64,000 nt of DNA from Annulohypoxylon bovei var. microspora. Its lineage: Eukaryota > Ascomycota > Sordariomycetes > Xylariales > Hypoxylaceae. Position 1 is the first letter of the stretch. Each line of letters opens with the position of its first letter. The position numbers and the translations under genes are program-made. The stretch lies in contig MU405279.1 in NCBI GenBank assembly GCA_022836615.1, positions 143,243 to 207,242 of the forward strand. The letters are read 5' to 3'. This document shows, piece after piece, positions 35,525 to 46,519 of the stretch. The notes under the pieces were generated by a model that searched no databases, was not told the DNA's origin, and saw only the letters and a list, made by a program, of their open reading frames with translations.

Positions 35525-36922
35525 CTATAGGAACCACGTGAACCATGGCCGTTGTATGGTGGTAGGTTGCTTTAATTTGTTCAAGCAGTAACCTCCGTAA
35601 TTCTTTGTTACCCGCCCATCGCATTCGCACCGGCACCCGATTCCATTGTCCATCTCCGGCGACCACGTCCCGCTTCCGAGCAGCTGCGACTCGGGTAGCT
35701 GGCCGCCCGGCGCGTTAGCAGGGCATTGGTATAGGTGATCATGTCGGTATCCGAAGTCTTCGAAATGGTGTACCTTGCGTGGGTCCACGAGCATTGCGAC
35801 GGCAAGGGAGTGTACCGCGGCGTCACCCCACTATATGAATGTTAGATCGACCATGTATACGTAGCTCGAAACCCCCGAATAGGTATGGGATTACTTACCC
35901 GCTCAAAATAGAACCCGCCCTTCTTGTCCAAGTACTCGAATAGATCCTGGTATGCCCTCGTTCGGAAAAAGTCCATGTCGGCAATCTCAAAGTTGCTCCA
36001 GTAATGGCACAAACTCCACTCATCACCATAGGCGTCACGATGCGGAAGCCAGCTCATGAATCGTCGAAATGGGAATGGCACCCACGAAGCTGATACCATA
36101 GCCTTCCAGAGGTTGTTTGTAGGTATACCCATCATTTCCTTCCAATCGGCGACAGAGCGGAATAGACCCGGGCATGATTTCCCTATTTCCCATAGCGCAA
36201 TCGTAAAGCCGTAGACCTTCTTGTGTCGTGCCATTTGAACAAATGGATCGTATGTGATCGCGCAGTTGAAATCGACGTCGGGTTCTAGCCGCCAGTACCA
36301 CTTGTACTTCTTCAGTGCTTCGAGCTGGTAGAATTTACTTTAATGTGTTAGTCCAGTCTACTCTTTCTTACTGTAACGCGCTATGCATCCCTAACACGGC
36401 GCACACTTACCCCGAATAAAAGCGACACATGTGGTGGTATCCTTCTTCCCCGGCGTGTGGAATTCCCATTTCGCCCTGCTCTTTGATATTCTGCTTCGCC
36501 GCATTCGCATCTACACCTTCGGGAAACGTCCATGTCTCCTGCGGTATGACCTCGAAAGTCGCCAATCCTCGTGATGTTTTATTTAGTACCTCTATAAACT
36601 TAGGGTCCCACTGATCATCGTTAAGGAATAAAATGGGATAGTTGAACCATTTGTTGAACTGTCTCTCGATCGAAGTAATTGTCTTATTAGCCTTCTCAAG
36701 TTCGTGGTTCCGCGCGAGCATTACTAAAATCGCGTTCTCTCGCTTCGCACTAACGTCCGGCTCTTGACATGATGTAAAAAACGGTGTGTCGAGCTCGCTT
36801 GCGGGCCGCGGCACGTTATACCTCCATAAGTGTAGGATAACTTCGAAAACGAAAGGCGCGGCGACGGAGAGTAAAAGCCATATTGGTAGGCGTCGTGCGG
36901 GACGGATTATCCGTCGTAACAT
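35525..36922 (-). CDS. GT15 alpha-1,2-mannosyltransferase (KTR/KRE2 family)
   Basis: Exons 36922-36411, 36337-35899 and 35830-35525 give 418 residues. Residues 1-35 form a type II Golgi anchor (a short basic stretch, then LPIWLLLSVAAPFVFEVIL). The catalytic domain includes ILVMLARNHELEKANKTI, FNYPILFLNDDQWDPKF, YKWYWRLEPDVDFNCAITYD, KVYGFTIALWEI, the nucleophile-region motif YGDEWSLCHYWSNFEIADMD and, after the last intron, WGDAAVHSLAVAM. These match family GT15, which adds alpha-1,2-mannose to N- and O-linked glycans in the Golgi. Introns use GTAAGT donors. The last exon ends with a Cys-rich segment (GCRCECDG, YCLNKL), also seen in fungal members. Confidence 0.94.
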
Positions 36923-38423
36923 GGTAGGGCTGGTGTCCTCGTGCCCTTCTTAGATCATGGTCTGCATGTACCTATTTTATTGCTTAATTCGAGGAAAAGG
37001 CCGGGAAAAGGATATCGATAGTGAGAAGGTTGTAGCGGTTGTAGGTAGCGATTATAGCGATTGGACTAGGTAGGGATTGGACTAAGTAGTGGGAATGATT
37101 AGGAAATCCAAGATACAATAGAGAAAGAGAAAACCGGTCTCCAGTGATAGGACAGTAAAATGCATACAGGCCTTACAAAGCCTGTAAAGGAGTGAATGAT
37201 TGTTGGAGCCTAGGATGTTTTGTTCTAGTTGATCGCCAGGCTATAGAATCGGGGATAAGCCTCTGCGGCACGGCAATGAGGCTGAGCCGCAGCAGACTGG
37301 GACGGAATGCGACACAAGACGTGGAGAAAGGACTTAAAATAGGAGAAACATTCATTTTAATGAACCATGGCCCTTGGCAGAGAACTTTGACACGAGAACA
37401 CGAAAATCTAATTGTCGGTGAGCAATGAGGGATAGGATATGCTCATCGCGACCGAAGTCTAAAGATTCTAGGCTTTGATCTTGATATGGATAAAATGTTG
37501 TCAAGAAGAAGTTTGGAGTTTAATGTTCCCCTTACCAAGGTAGGTATTGATACATGTATCCGGAAATTCGAAAGCTTGGGTAGTACTTGACTATTAATTT
37601 GAGCTTTGAAGCGTGATCCATTGCGCTGGAGCACTATTAAAAACTACACCTACACTTGACTTCAACCATAGCATTGGGGTAAACTTTAAAACATCGACCC
37701 GGTAAGGCTGATTCACTCCTACCAGATACATGATGTAGTACGGGCAATTCATAAACACTATTTTGGAACCTTGGAAGAATGCAAATGTATGATAAAGAAT
37801 TTAGGTCTGTTTGTTTAAACATGAACGCCCTCGTAGTTACTTGATTCTATATCTCCCAACGTGTACCAAGTCTCTAGTAACTCTAGCTATATAAAAGCCT
37901 ATAAAGTTCGTCAGACTAGCTCTACCATTGCCGGCGCTTATCAACTTGTAACAAATACCGGGTAACTCAAGTGCCGTATGTATGTATGTAGGCAAGTACC
38001 TACCATAAGAGTTGTGTAAGCATATCCCTAGAAGAGTTCTGTTAACGGCAAGTGCTATTAGAGTCTTATTCGCCAGCAATATGAAGACTATATGTAGAGT
38101 TATACTAATCATCAATTTTATGAGAATACAATTTACAACCCAATTGATGTTGAAACTTCTAAGGCGGCATATCTATTTAAAAACTCTCAGGGATTGGTAA
38201 TAGCCAAAGTAGGATTCGAAGCTCGGATCATCCGGAGTATATCCCCACCTCGGCCCGCTAACTTATGCTGACTTACCTTTTCTAAGCCCCGTCCTTCATC
38301 AGCTCAAATCTATCATCATTGTCTCCTCTTGTGAAGATTAGATACCAGCTTTATCGATCTTGCCCGAAATACCTTCTTTCTAGCTGCCAGGTTCTGTGAG
38401 GATAACATTAGACCTAGGCCAAT
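36923..38423. other. Divergent intergenic region, no gene
   Basis: 1.5 kb between mannosyltransferase and DAP1 starts. Small frames at 37173-38200 lack homology-like content. A repeated TATGTATGTA tract lies near 37980. Confidence 0.4.
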
Positions 38424-39004
38424 ATGGAATACGTAAACCAACGCGTAGCCCAGGAGGCTGCCAAAGTCCCCTCGGACTTATAGTGCGTTCCCTTCTAACA
38501 TCGTATTACCGTAGCTCCGGCATGCCCAGCTAACATAGAACTACCTTTAGCACCGGGCTCGTCACGCCGCTCAACGTCATCCTCGCCGTCATCACTCTCT
38601 ACACGACATACTTACTCTATAAGCCTTCGCCGCCCGCGACGCTGCCGCGCGAACCGCCCGCCATCGTCTTCCGGGTCTTCACCCCACGCACACTGCTACC
38701 TTACAACGGGGAGAACGGCATGCCGGTATTTCTGGCAGTGCGTGGTCGCATCTTCGATGTCACGAGCGGCCGCAACTTCTATGGACCCGGCGGCCCCTAC
38801 GAGAACTTCGCCGGTCGCGATGCTAGTCGTGGCCTGGCTTTCCACAGCTTCGCTGAGGATATGCTGACCAAGGACCTCGATGGACCGCTAGACAAGCTAG
38901 ACGGCCTCGGCTCTGAAGAATATGAGAGTTTGAAGGGCTGGGAGGAGAGATTCCTGAGCAAGTACATGGTTGTAGGAAAATTGGTCGCCCAAGGTGATGC
39001 GTGA
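38424..39004 (+). CDS. DAP1: DAP1/MAPR cytochrome b5-like heme protein
   Basis: Exons 38424-38482 and 38551-39004 give 170 residues. The intron starts GTGCGT and ends CTTTAG. A short N terminus (MEYVNQRVAQEAAKVPSDLY) precedes one membrane span (LNVILAVITLYTTYLLY). The cytochrome b5-like domain shows FRVFTPRTLLPYNGENGMPV, LAVRGRIFDVTSGRNFYGPG (with the heme-ligand Tyr of MAPR proteins), GPYENFAGRDASRGLA and the C-terminal GWEERFLSKYMVVGKL. Family knowledge: Dap1/PGRMC1 binds heme and supports P450 enzymes such as Erg11 in sterol synthesis. The first exon is not in any long ORF; the join at TA/C restores the frame. Confidence 0.94.
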
Positions 39005-39748
39005 AACTGCATCTTGATGAATCTGATACAAGGGTTACGACGAATGGGACGAGTGATGGTCATTTTCTGAAGCGTTCAGTCTCTCATTGGCATTATTGGT
39101 GCTTTATGAATGCTGTGGTTCTATACGAGATATGTAATAGAAGATTTACTATCTACCGAATCTATCGATTGAATTTAGACTTCCAATCAGGTTGCGGTTC
39201 CCCAAGAGGTCCAGGTCCCTTTCGATAGTCGCACTTGTGAGTGGTCCACTTCAAAAACACATCCATGGTGATAGTTACGTTCTCTTCATGCACCAAGCTC
39301 ATCTAAGTAGGATTCAGTGATCCTAAATCTTAGGCGCACATTGGTACGCACAACCATTATCAATGCTTCCTACACCTAGAGAGTTTGTGTATACAGTACC
39401 CAGAATCGGTATCTGGCATGATAGGCGCCAATTCGATTACCTACATGTAGGTAGGTAGGCACCCAAGTATCTTGAAGCGAGAGTCGCACCTGACATCAAT
39501 CTTTTATCTCAGTCCTCCCTTCCTTTCAGCTGGTAGAAGACAGCTTCCGTAACTTTACCGAGAAATCCACCTATGTATGAATTTGATTTGGTTTACAAAC
39601 AACGTCCCCCTTTTCAGCTCTTCATTCTATCTGAAATGCTCACCCCCCTTTTTTTGCCTTCAATTCTAACACCCAACGTTTACACCTTTGCTCATCGTCT
39701 ATAGTCATCATACAAACGATATAGACAATTCACGCAATCTTAGCCACC
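39005..39748. other. Intergenic, no gene
   Basis: 744 bp. It contains a CATGTAGGTAGGTAGGC tract near 39444-39460 and a pyrimidine-rich stretch (about 39600-39670) before the secreted-protein gene, consistent with its promoter and leader. Confidence 0.4.
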
Positions 39749-40773
39749 ATGCAACCCTTCGTTGTTATCCTGCTGTCCCTGGTCCTACAGGTAGTCGCCT
39801 TCCCGGCGGGAATTACCGATGTTGGTTATTCAACATCTACGAACCTATCCGAGTACGGTCAGCCTATTACCTCACCGAATGGCACTATCATATTCAGGAA
39901 TACAACAGTCGGCGATGAACGTGTAAGTCGGATTTTATGCCCTAATTATGTGGTTTTCCTTGACCCTTCGAATGATTTTCTACTTTCTAGACCAGCATAA
40001 AGGTTAAGATGGAGCCATGTGCTGTTGCTCATCAGCGCATTATGCCTATTGCAATAATCCCTAATGTAAACCGTAACAGTATAACGAGAATTGGCAATAC
40101 GAGGGCACCGATGAATGCAAATGGGCTTCGAAATACATGCCATATGTCAGTTCTGAGTGCACGGAGTACTGCGAAGCCGACACCTACAACTGGGGTTATA
40201 GATTCCACCGCTTACGCTACCACATGTAAGAAAATAAGTTCCATTTCGTCACTTCAATGTGTTCCGTATCAATGTTCTAAATTATTTCAGAAAACTCTCT
40301 GGAAATGGTCAGGACCCTGCTACCTGGTGTGATAACTTCAAGGCGAGAATGATGTATAACTGTGCCGTTGGACAGCCCGACTTCTTTAACTGCAACTCTG
40401 GAAGGGCACCAGAGCTACTTGTGCTACGCACTTGGGTTTTCGATGGCTCTAATGGTCAGATTGTGCAGAAAACTGGCATCAATCTCAGATTTGACTTCAG
40501 CCCGTGGTGGGAGACTCGCGATGCAGAACACGATTGTGTTAAGTCGGCTATTCGTGAGGCAACATGCGCCGGGGCTATATTCAGGAATGGCCTACGGTGC
40601 ATGCCTACGATGTACGTAGCTCCGAGCGGCGCTGTAAGTAAATAATTCCCATTTTATGACATAGCTAACATGAGGTAGCCAACTAACTATTCGTATAGCC
40701 TGAATTCGATGAATCTTTCGTGCAACCCACGAGATGCATGTACAATTCCGAAGTCCCTTCCGAAGCAACATGA
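39749..40773 (+). CDS. Secreted cysteine-containing protein, 249 residues, effector-like
   Basis: Proposed exons: 39749-39922, 39991-40002 (12 nt), 40080-40225, 40291-40633 and 40699-40773. Residues 1-19 form a signal peptide (MQPFVVILLSLVLQVVAFP). The mature part has N-glycosylation sites (NLS, NGT, NTT) and about nine Cys, e.g. DECKWASKYMPYVSSECTEY, TWCDNFKARMMYNCAVGQ and ATCAGAIFRNGLRC. I do not recognise the family. All exon phases fit. The 12-nt exon (TSIK) could be skipped without changing the frame, so a single 157-nt intron is an equal alternative. Small size, secretion, Cys content and lack of known domains resemble fungal effectors; this is inference. A second secreted protein follows on the same strand. 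Confidence 0.72.
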
Positions 40774-41790
40774 GGAAATCTGATGAAATGATACAATGCT
40801 AGAACATGTATTTTACATCAAACTAATGTCTTTGTCTCAGAACCAATATGTATAGCTACCCATGTACGCAGTATATAATAAAAGGGGAAATAAACATTTG
40901 GTTTTTAGCATTAGCTTGATTTGCGTCTAAAATCTACTCGTTTGAAGTCACAGATACCCTAAGCATTTTCTCCTATTCCCAGTTCATATTCAAAATATAA
41001 TTGTATCGTCATAGTAAGTCTGTTTCGTACATAAGACAAACTACCTAGGTACCTAGGTAGGTAAGTACAATGACATATCCCTTAAACTAATAAAAGTTAA
41101 TAACACCACTATAATACCTAAGTAATTGTAAGAACATCTAAGTACGTAAGGCCTTGTAAACGGAACTCTCTACATAATAAGATTGTATTACTCTTGAGAT
41201 TATGTTATGTTGATTCATAAAGTATTGTCTTACGTCGTTTCTAAGGGAGCTACCATTAATTATTTTTACGGACGACCCTAGAAAGCATGCAACTTGTGAA
41301 TACCCAGGTACGTACGGTAGGTAGAGTTTCCATTAATTCAGAGTTGAATTCAAACTTCAGTAAAGCCGCTTTTCATTCAATTCGTAAGATAGACTTTCGT
41401 ATGTAATGTCTCGTGTCGTGCCTCAACCGCGAGGGTGGTTAAGAGTTGGTTTGCTAGACGACGGTAGCTAAGCTCTGGGCAATATATATGGCATTTCGGC
41501 GAAACATGCTCGTTTCTAGGGTTATGTTAGTAATTTATTCATGTTAGATAATAAACTAAGTAGCAAACATGAATAAAACAGGTTGTATGTTCAATTAGTA
41601 TGGGAATTTAGTTAATTTGAATGTTGTAAAGGGGTATTTTCTCTCGTATCTTCGCATTCTACCAACTTCTTCTACGGAGCACCTTGAATATAAATACCTT
41701 CCTGGTATCCAAGTCGGTAACTTCAAGATAAGGCAGATCAACAAAGAAACTCGACATTTCTATCAATCATACATCAGCCCTACATCAATC
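40774..41790. other. Intergenic between two secreted-protein genes
   Basis: About 1 kb, AT-rich, with a dense CCTAGGTACCTAGGTAGGTAAG tract near 41043-41066. No gene seen. Confidence 0.4.
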
Positions 41791-42339
41791 ATGCAGGTCC
41801 TCGCCACAGCACTCCTCTTTCTCCCGTGGGGAATCTACGGGACAGTCTCTCCTTATATAATTGAGAACACCACAATTGCAGCATGGGATGCTAATGAAAA
41901 CCACACTCTTTGTTTTCCAGACCAGAACACCTGCGTCCCTAAGTACTCATGGCACCTTGACCTTAACCAGTAAGTCAAACTACGTCCGCGACTCTGTCAT
42001 ACTACCTAGGAAGCCTAATAATACTGATGACTTGGCCTATCTAGCTGCTTTATAAACACGGGCGGGCAACTATTTCCTGCACAAGAGGGAAATTTTGGAC
42101 CGGCTTGCAGAAACTGCAAAGAGGGGGCACAGTGGGCGACGATGGAATGCGATTGTGACGTCTGGGGCAGCGGTACCAGGAAGGCTTCGGTAGCCTTAGG
42201 TATACATCCCCCATACAGAAAAAACGACTGGACTGAATACATTTACTAACTTATCTATATAGACCCAAGGGTGTCGTTTTCTCCCATCGTATTCAATCAG
42301 AGCGTTCCCTACTGCTATGGAAACCGGGCTGCCTTGTAA
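41791..42339 (+). CDS. Small secreted cysteine-rich protein, 136 residues
   Basis: Exons 41791-41969, 42045-42199 and 42263-42339. Residues 1-18 form a signal peptide (MQVLATALLFLPWGIYGT). The mature chain has eight Cys, in LCFPDQNTCVPKYSWHL, HCFINTGGQLFPAQ, GPACRNCKEGAQWATMECDC and VPYCYGNRAAL, enough for several disulfides. The PACRNC...MECDC spacing faintly recalls cyanovirin-N-like fungal secreted proteins, but I cannot assign it. Intron ends are standard (GTAAGT/CTAG, GTATAC/ATATAG). The longer upstream frame from 41617 is probably leader. It sits in tandem with the other secreted gene, so this may be a small effector-like locus. Confidence 0.68.
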
Positions 42340-42914
42340 GAGAACCATGATCCTTCATATATTACATCTTCCCGACTAACGTGAGCTACCTAACCTTAGG
42401 ATTGCTGTCGGTAAGTAGAGTTGTTATTGGGCATAGCATCAAAGGAGATGGAATGGTGTATACATGGGTGTAGACGTATTGCTTCGGGGAAGGGCTTCAA
42501 TATGTCATAATACCAACTGGTTTGGACTTGTCTTTTTCTATTTCTGGTTTCCGCGGCACGGCTCGACCTTGTGTCGATGTCGAATATGCCGATTGCCCGA
42601 GTTTTAACTCGGGTTATTGTGTCAACTTTCTCTATGTAAGGAATCGATGTCCCGATTAACTAGGGAAAAGGCGCTATACGATTTGTGCGTGCCTTCGACT
42701 TCAATAGCTTCAATTCAACAGCTTCAACAGCTCAAACTAGGTACACTTGTATTTGAAATTCCGGGCTGCGAAGTAGCCGTCTATGTAGGCCGGGGGCCTT
42801 TCGCGACGAGGTGAGGAGTAAAAATACGAAGCCATTCCGGGTGTAATAATACTGTCCAGTGACTTAAACATCCAGCTCGGCCGATGACGAAGAAGCAGCC
42901 CGACAACACGAAGG
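42340..42914. other. Convergent 3' flanks, no gene
   Basis: 575 bp; a small frame at 42617-42814 is not supported. Confidence 0.4.
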
Positions 42915-43970
42915 TCACGTAGTTGCAAGTGACGTGAAGTCATCATGGACAAATGGCTCCTCACCTCTCTCTATCCGCCACCGATTCGTCGCCTCTAACG
43001 CCCCCGGCAACCCTTTAAACACCCACCCCCACTTCCTCAGAAACCCTGCCGTCATCTCCCACCCGGTGATGTCCCATGGCGGCGACCACGCGATGATGCC
43101 GCGCCGCTCGACCTCGTCGTCGGGAAAGCCCTCGTATAGCCCGCCGCTGCAGTCCTCCCACAGCTCGTCCTCGTCGAAGGTGCCGGCGGCCCGGATCAGG
43201 CGGTCTCGCGCCTCGGGATACGGAAACAGGTCGATCCAGTCGCCGTGCGGTACCGTCTGCTGAAGAGCGGTGGGCAGGAGTGTTGGAGGGAGTAGCTCGG
43301 GCTTGGTGGGGTACGGCATGACGTGGATAATCTCCTCCTCACAGTCGAGCGGCGTCACGAGGATGCCTGAGATCAGAGTGCGGTTGACGGCCAGGGCGCG
43401 GAGGGCGTTGAACTGGAGGAGGGTGATGAGGTGGTCTGGACAGAGGGGGAAGATAATGCGAAACTGCTCTTTTCTGGCTTTATCTGACAGCAGGGGATCT
43501 CTCGCGTTGTATAGTTGCTTGATACGGGATGCTGGGACGACGGAGACGCATTGCTGCTCAACGTCCCAGCATTCTACCTGCGCTTCTGATTTGATCTGTG
43601 TCCCGGCTGCAGCACTGGCTGCTTCGGCTTGCCTTGTTTGGGCCTTGCGTTTTCCTACTGGACTGTTAGTTTCGATAACTCGATACCCCTTGATCGGACT
43701 CGTCCTGACCCCTGATTTGGACGAAAAAGAGAAAACAAGGCTTTACTTACGGTATGCCCTTGTGTTGAGTCTAGTCTGTGCCCGTCTGCGTGCTGCGGCA
43801 TCCTTGGTCCCAGTCCAGTCGTCTTCCCTGCTTATCGCCTGTACGAGGTGAGCAAGTCATGCCGTCTTGGTGCTTGAAAGCGGCCTGGTACGTACCTCGG
43901 CCAACTGCGGCATCGACGCGAGTTGGATGCATGGTTCTGTTGAATTCGCAGGCTGATACGTACTGGTCAT
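42915..43970 (-). CDS. bZIP transcription factor with DUF3425 domain
   Basis: Exons 43970-43896, 43838-43751 and 43654-42915 give 300 residues. The short N terminus is followed, after splicing, by a bZIP basic region: REDDWTGTKDAAARRRAQTR, then LNTRAYRKRKAQTRQAE, with the N-x-x-A-x-x-x-R-like register of fungal AP-1-type factors. The leucine zipper is short. The C-terminal half is DUF3425: QLYNARDPLLSDKARKEQF, FPLCPDHLITLLQFNALRAL, VPHGDWIDLFPYPEARDRL, GIIAWSPPWDITGWEMT and FLRKWGWVFKGLPG. Such proteins are nuclear regulators, often near secondary-metabolite genes. The DNA-binding half shows no long ORF and depends on exon joining; the frame across 43751/43654 rebuilds the conserved Arg-Lys stretch. 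Confidence 0.9.
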
Positions 43971-44648
43971 GATGCCAGCGGACGTTGGAATTTGTGGCGA
44001 TGATGAAATTGGGGATGGATGATACAAGCTTCTTCGGGTCGGCAAAGGCGGTTTATGCAGCCTGCTCACAATGACGAGTCTGACAACTCGGGAACGGAGG
44101 AATTGGTATGCCTACCACTATTCCGCAGCTGCGGCGCAGACAGACAGACAGGGGTTGGTGAAATGACACGAGATCATTCTCTAGCATCACACAAGCACCA
44201 CTTGATTGATAAACGCAACGTTATGATTTCTCGAGGATGGCTAGTTTGGACGGCAGCTAGCTTAGAGATTTGGTACTGAGCCCCACGCTTTATGCAACTG
44301 GCTCACTCACTTAGCTTCATGCAGCTGGCTCACTCGCTCACTAGGAATTCTCCTATTGGTCCATCTCTTCAATGTCTAAGTTGAATGTGACATGATTGGT
44401 CCAAGGGTCATGCAGCTTGCTCACGATATTTGATGCTCGGAATAGCATCCAAGAGGCAAGTATCTCGGACATTGTTCAATAAGAGTAGTACCTAAGAGTA
44501 GTAAGAGTAGTATAAAGATCGTAGAAATCACCTTAATTTCGACGTATCTTTTCGTATCATCATAAACATAAAACTCAATCCAAGACATCGAATTATCTGT
44601 TTATTAGTATTACACCTTCACACATTGACTCAAGTATTCGGTTTGAAC
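43971..44648. promoter_or_regulatory. Divergent promoter of bZIP and SDR genes, with a threefold motif
   Basis: 678 bp without a gene. Three near-copies of ATGCAGCTGGCTCAC occur at about 44291-44310 (ATGCAACTGGCTCACTCAC), 44319-44341 (ATGCAGCTGGCTCACTCG) and 44409-44425 (ATGCAGCTTGCTCACG). They lie 225-360 bp before the SDR start and could be factor-binding sites; this is inference. Confidence 0.5.
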
Positions 44649-45673
44649 ATGACTTTCCATCCCGACACTCTCCCTGATCTCAAGGGCAAAGTATTTATAG
44701 TCACAGGTGGAAATTCCGGCATGTAGGTCTCCCCTCTCTCCTCTCCCCTCTCACCACGAAGCTTGAATCGCTGATCTCACTAAACCACAGAGGCTATTAC
44801 ACCGTAGCCCACTTAGCAGAGCACGGCGCCCACGTATACATGTGTGCCCGATCCCCAGAGAAGGGCACAGCAGCCATCGCCAGCATCAAGAAAACGCACC
44901 CCTCAGCCACCATCGACCTGCTGCAAATGGACCTCATGGACCTGACCAGCGTCGTCGCAGCCGCGCAGCACTTCCTCGCGCTCGAAACCGCCCTACACGG
45001 CCTGGTCAACAACGCCGGCATCATGGCGACGCCGTTCGAAGTGACCAAAGACGGCCACGAGGCGCAGTGGCAGACCAACTACCTCGCGCACTGGGTCCTG
45101 ACGCAGCACCTGCTCCCCCTGCTGCTGCGGACGGCCAAGACGCTTCCCCCCGGCGGCGTCCGCGTCGTCAACCTCACTTCGTCGGGCCACCTGGGCGCGC
45201 CCAAGGGCGGCGTCAACTTCGCGGACCCGTCGCTCAGGGACGGCAGCCCGTGGACGCGGTACGGGCAGAGCAAGCTCGCCAACATCCTGCACGCGAAGAC
45301 CCTGCACAAGACGTACGGGCCCGGCGCGCGCGACGCGGCGGAGGGCCAGATCTGGGTCTCGTCCGTGCACCCGGGCCTGGTGGAGACGAACATCGCCACG
45401 TCGGTGGGCGAGTCCGGGTCCGGCGTGATGAGCTTCTTGTCGGTCTTGCGCACGTTTGGGCTGATATGGCCCGCCGATAAGGGGTCGTATACCAGCCTGT
45501 TCTGCGTGGCGAGTCGCGATATGAAGGCCGAGCAGAGCGGCACGTATTTTGAGATTTTCGGCCGGTTTGGGGAGCCGTGCTGGCTGAGCGGGGCGGCGAA
45601 GGATGGGAAGCTGGCGGAGAGGTTAGAGGAGTGGACTGGGGAGGTGATGAGGAAGGAAGGGTGGGTTCAGTAA
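44649..45673 (+). CDS. Short-chain dehydrogenase/reductase, 318 residues
   Basis: Exons 44649-44722 and 44791-45673. The intron splits the cofactor loop, and joining restores VTGGNSGIGYYTVAHLAEHG, the TGxxxGIG NAD(P)-binding motif. Further SDR hallmarks: DLLQMDLMDLTSV, LHGLVNNAGIMATPFEV (NNAG), VRVVNLTSSGHLG (catalytic Ser region), TRYGQSKLANILHAKTL (YxxxK) and SSVHPGLVETNIAT. It resembles the retinol-dehydrogenase/WWOX-like class with basic residues after strand 2 (CARSPEKG), which suggests NADP(H) use. Substrate unknown. The coding part is very GC-rich. It is divergent from the bZIP gene and sits at the start of the likely metabolic region. Confidence 0.93.
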
Positions 45674-46519
45674 TGGTGTTTATTGGTTTCGGTCTTTTTC
45701 GATTGTATTAGTTGATAGATTTATTGTTTTATATCATTACATATTTATTCTTATTTTTCTTTTTCTTTTATGTATATTTTTGTTCATTTTTGTACTTTGA
45801 AGCATAAGGGGTATAGTAATTTGGCTAGTGGCGACGGGAATGAGTTGGGAAATCGAGCGAGGGCATCGTGACATGTTGTTCAATAAGGAGCCGGTCTTCT
45901 CTCAACCAAAACATGCTGGCCGAGAAGTTTGATTGTTCATACATGTGATCTATATACCTCAGCGGCACAGCAAAAGCAAAAGTCAGAATATGTCAGAATA
46001 TGTTCTTCGAACGACTCACGTGATTTGATATACATACCTACTTCAGGTAGAATTGGCCAATGACCTTCCTAACCGGGAGCTCACCTCACTCGGCTACTAA
46101 TCAAAACGGCTAGTCTAGACGCGGTTGGTTGATATTTCGAACGGGATGTGGAGCCCTTGACCTTCCCTGTCATGTGACACATAGATAGCCCCACTATAAT
46201 AAGCCCCACTCATAGTATTAGTACTAGCATACTTCTCTAGATCGAGCGATAGCTCGGAGACTTAGAATGAAGAACTAAGATTGAACTACATAAGCTCATT
46301 CGCTTGACATTCCCCCTCCCGTGATCCCTGACAGGCCTGAGTTGTTCATTTTCTCGCTAATCACACTTGACTATAACTAAAACGTGTAACTAAAACGGTG
46401 CTTTTTTCTCATCTCTCCACTTCTCATCTTTCTACATAGTACGATAGTAGTACTGTACCTCTCAACATATTAATTGTCAAAGCTCAAGCTGGAGAACGTC
46501 GCTAAACTAGCCTCTTAAT
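45674..46519. other. Intergenic, no gene
   Basis: About 850 bp. T-rich just after the SDR stop (45720-45790), a likely transcript end. Duplicated GTCAGAATAT near 45980-46000. The right part is the promoter of the methyltransferase. Confidence 0.4.

Noticed and set aside
38205..38275. Possible minus-strand tRNA (GCTTCGAATCC motif)
   Set aside because: B box has a mismatch and no A box at suitable distance; no cloverleaf found.
44842..45480. 212-codon plus-strand ORF inside the SDR
   Set aside because: Shadow frame; SDR catalytic motifs are in the 44791-45673 frame.
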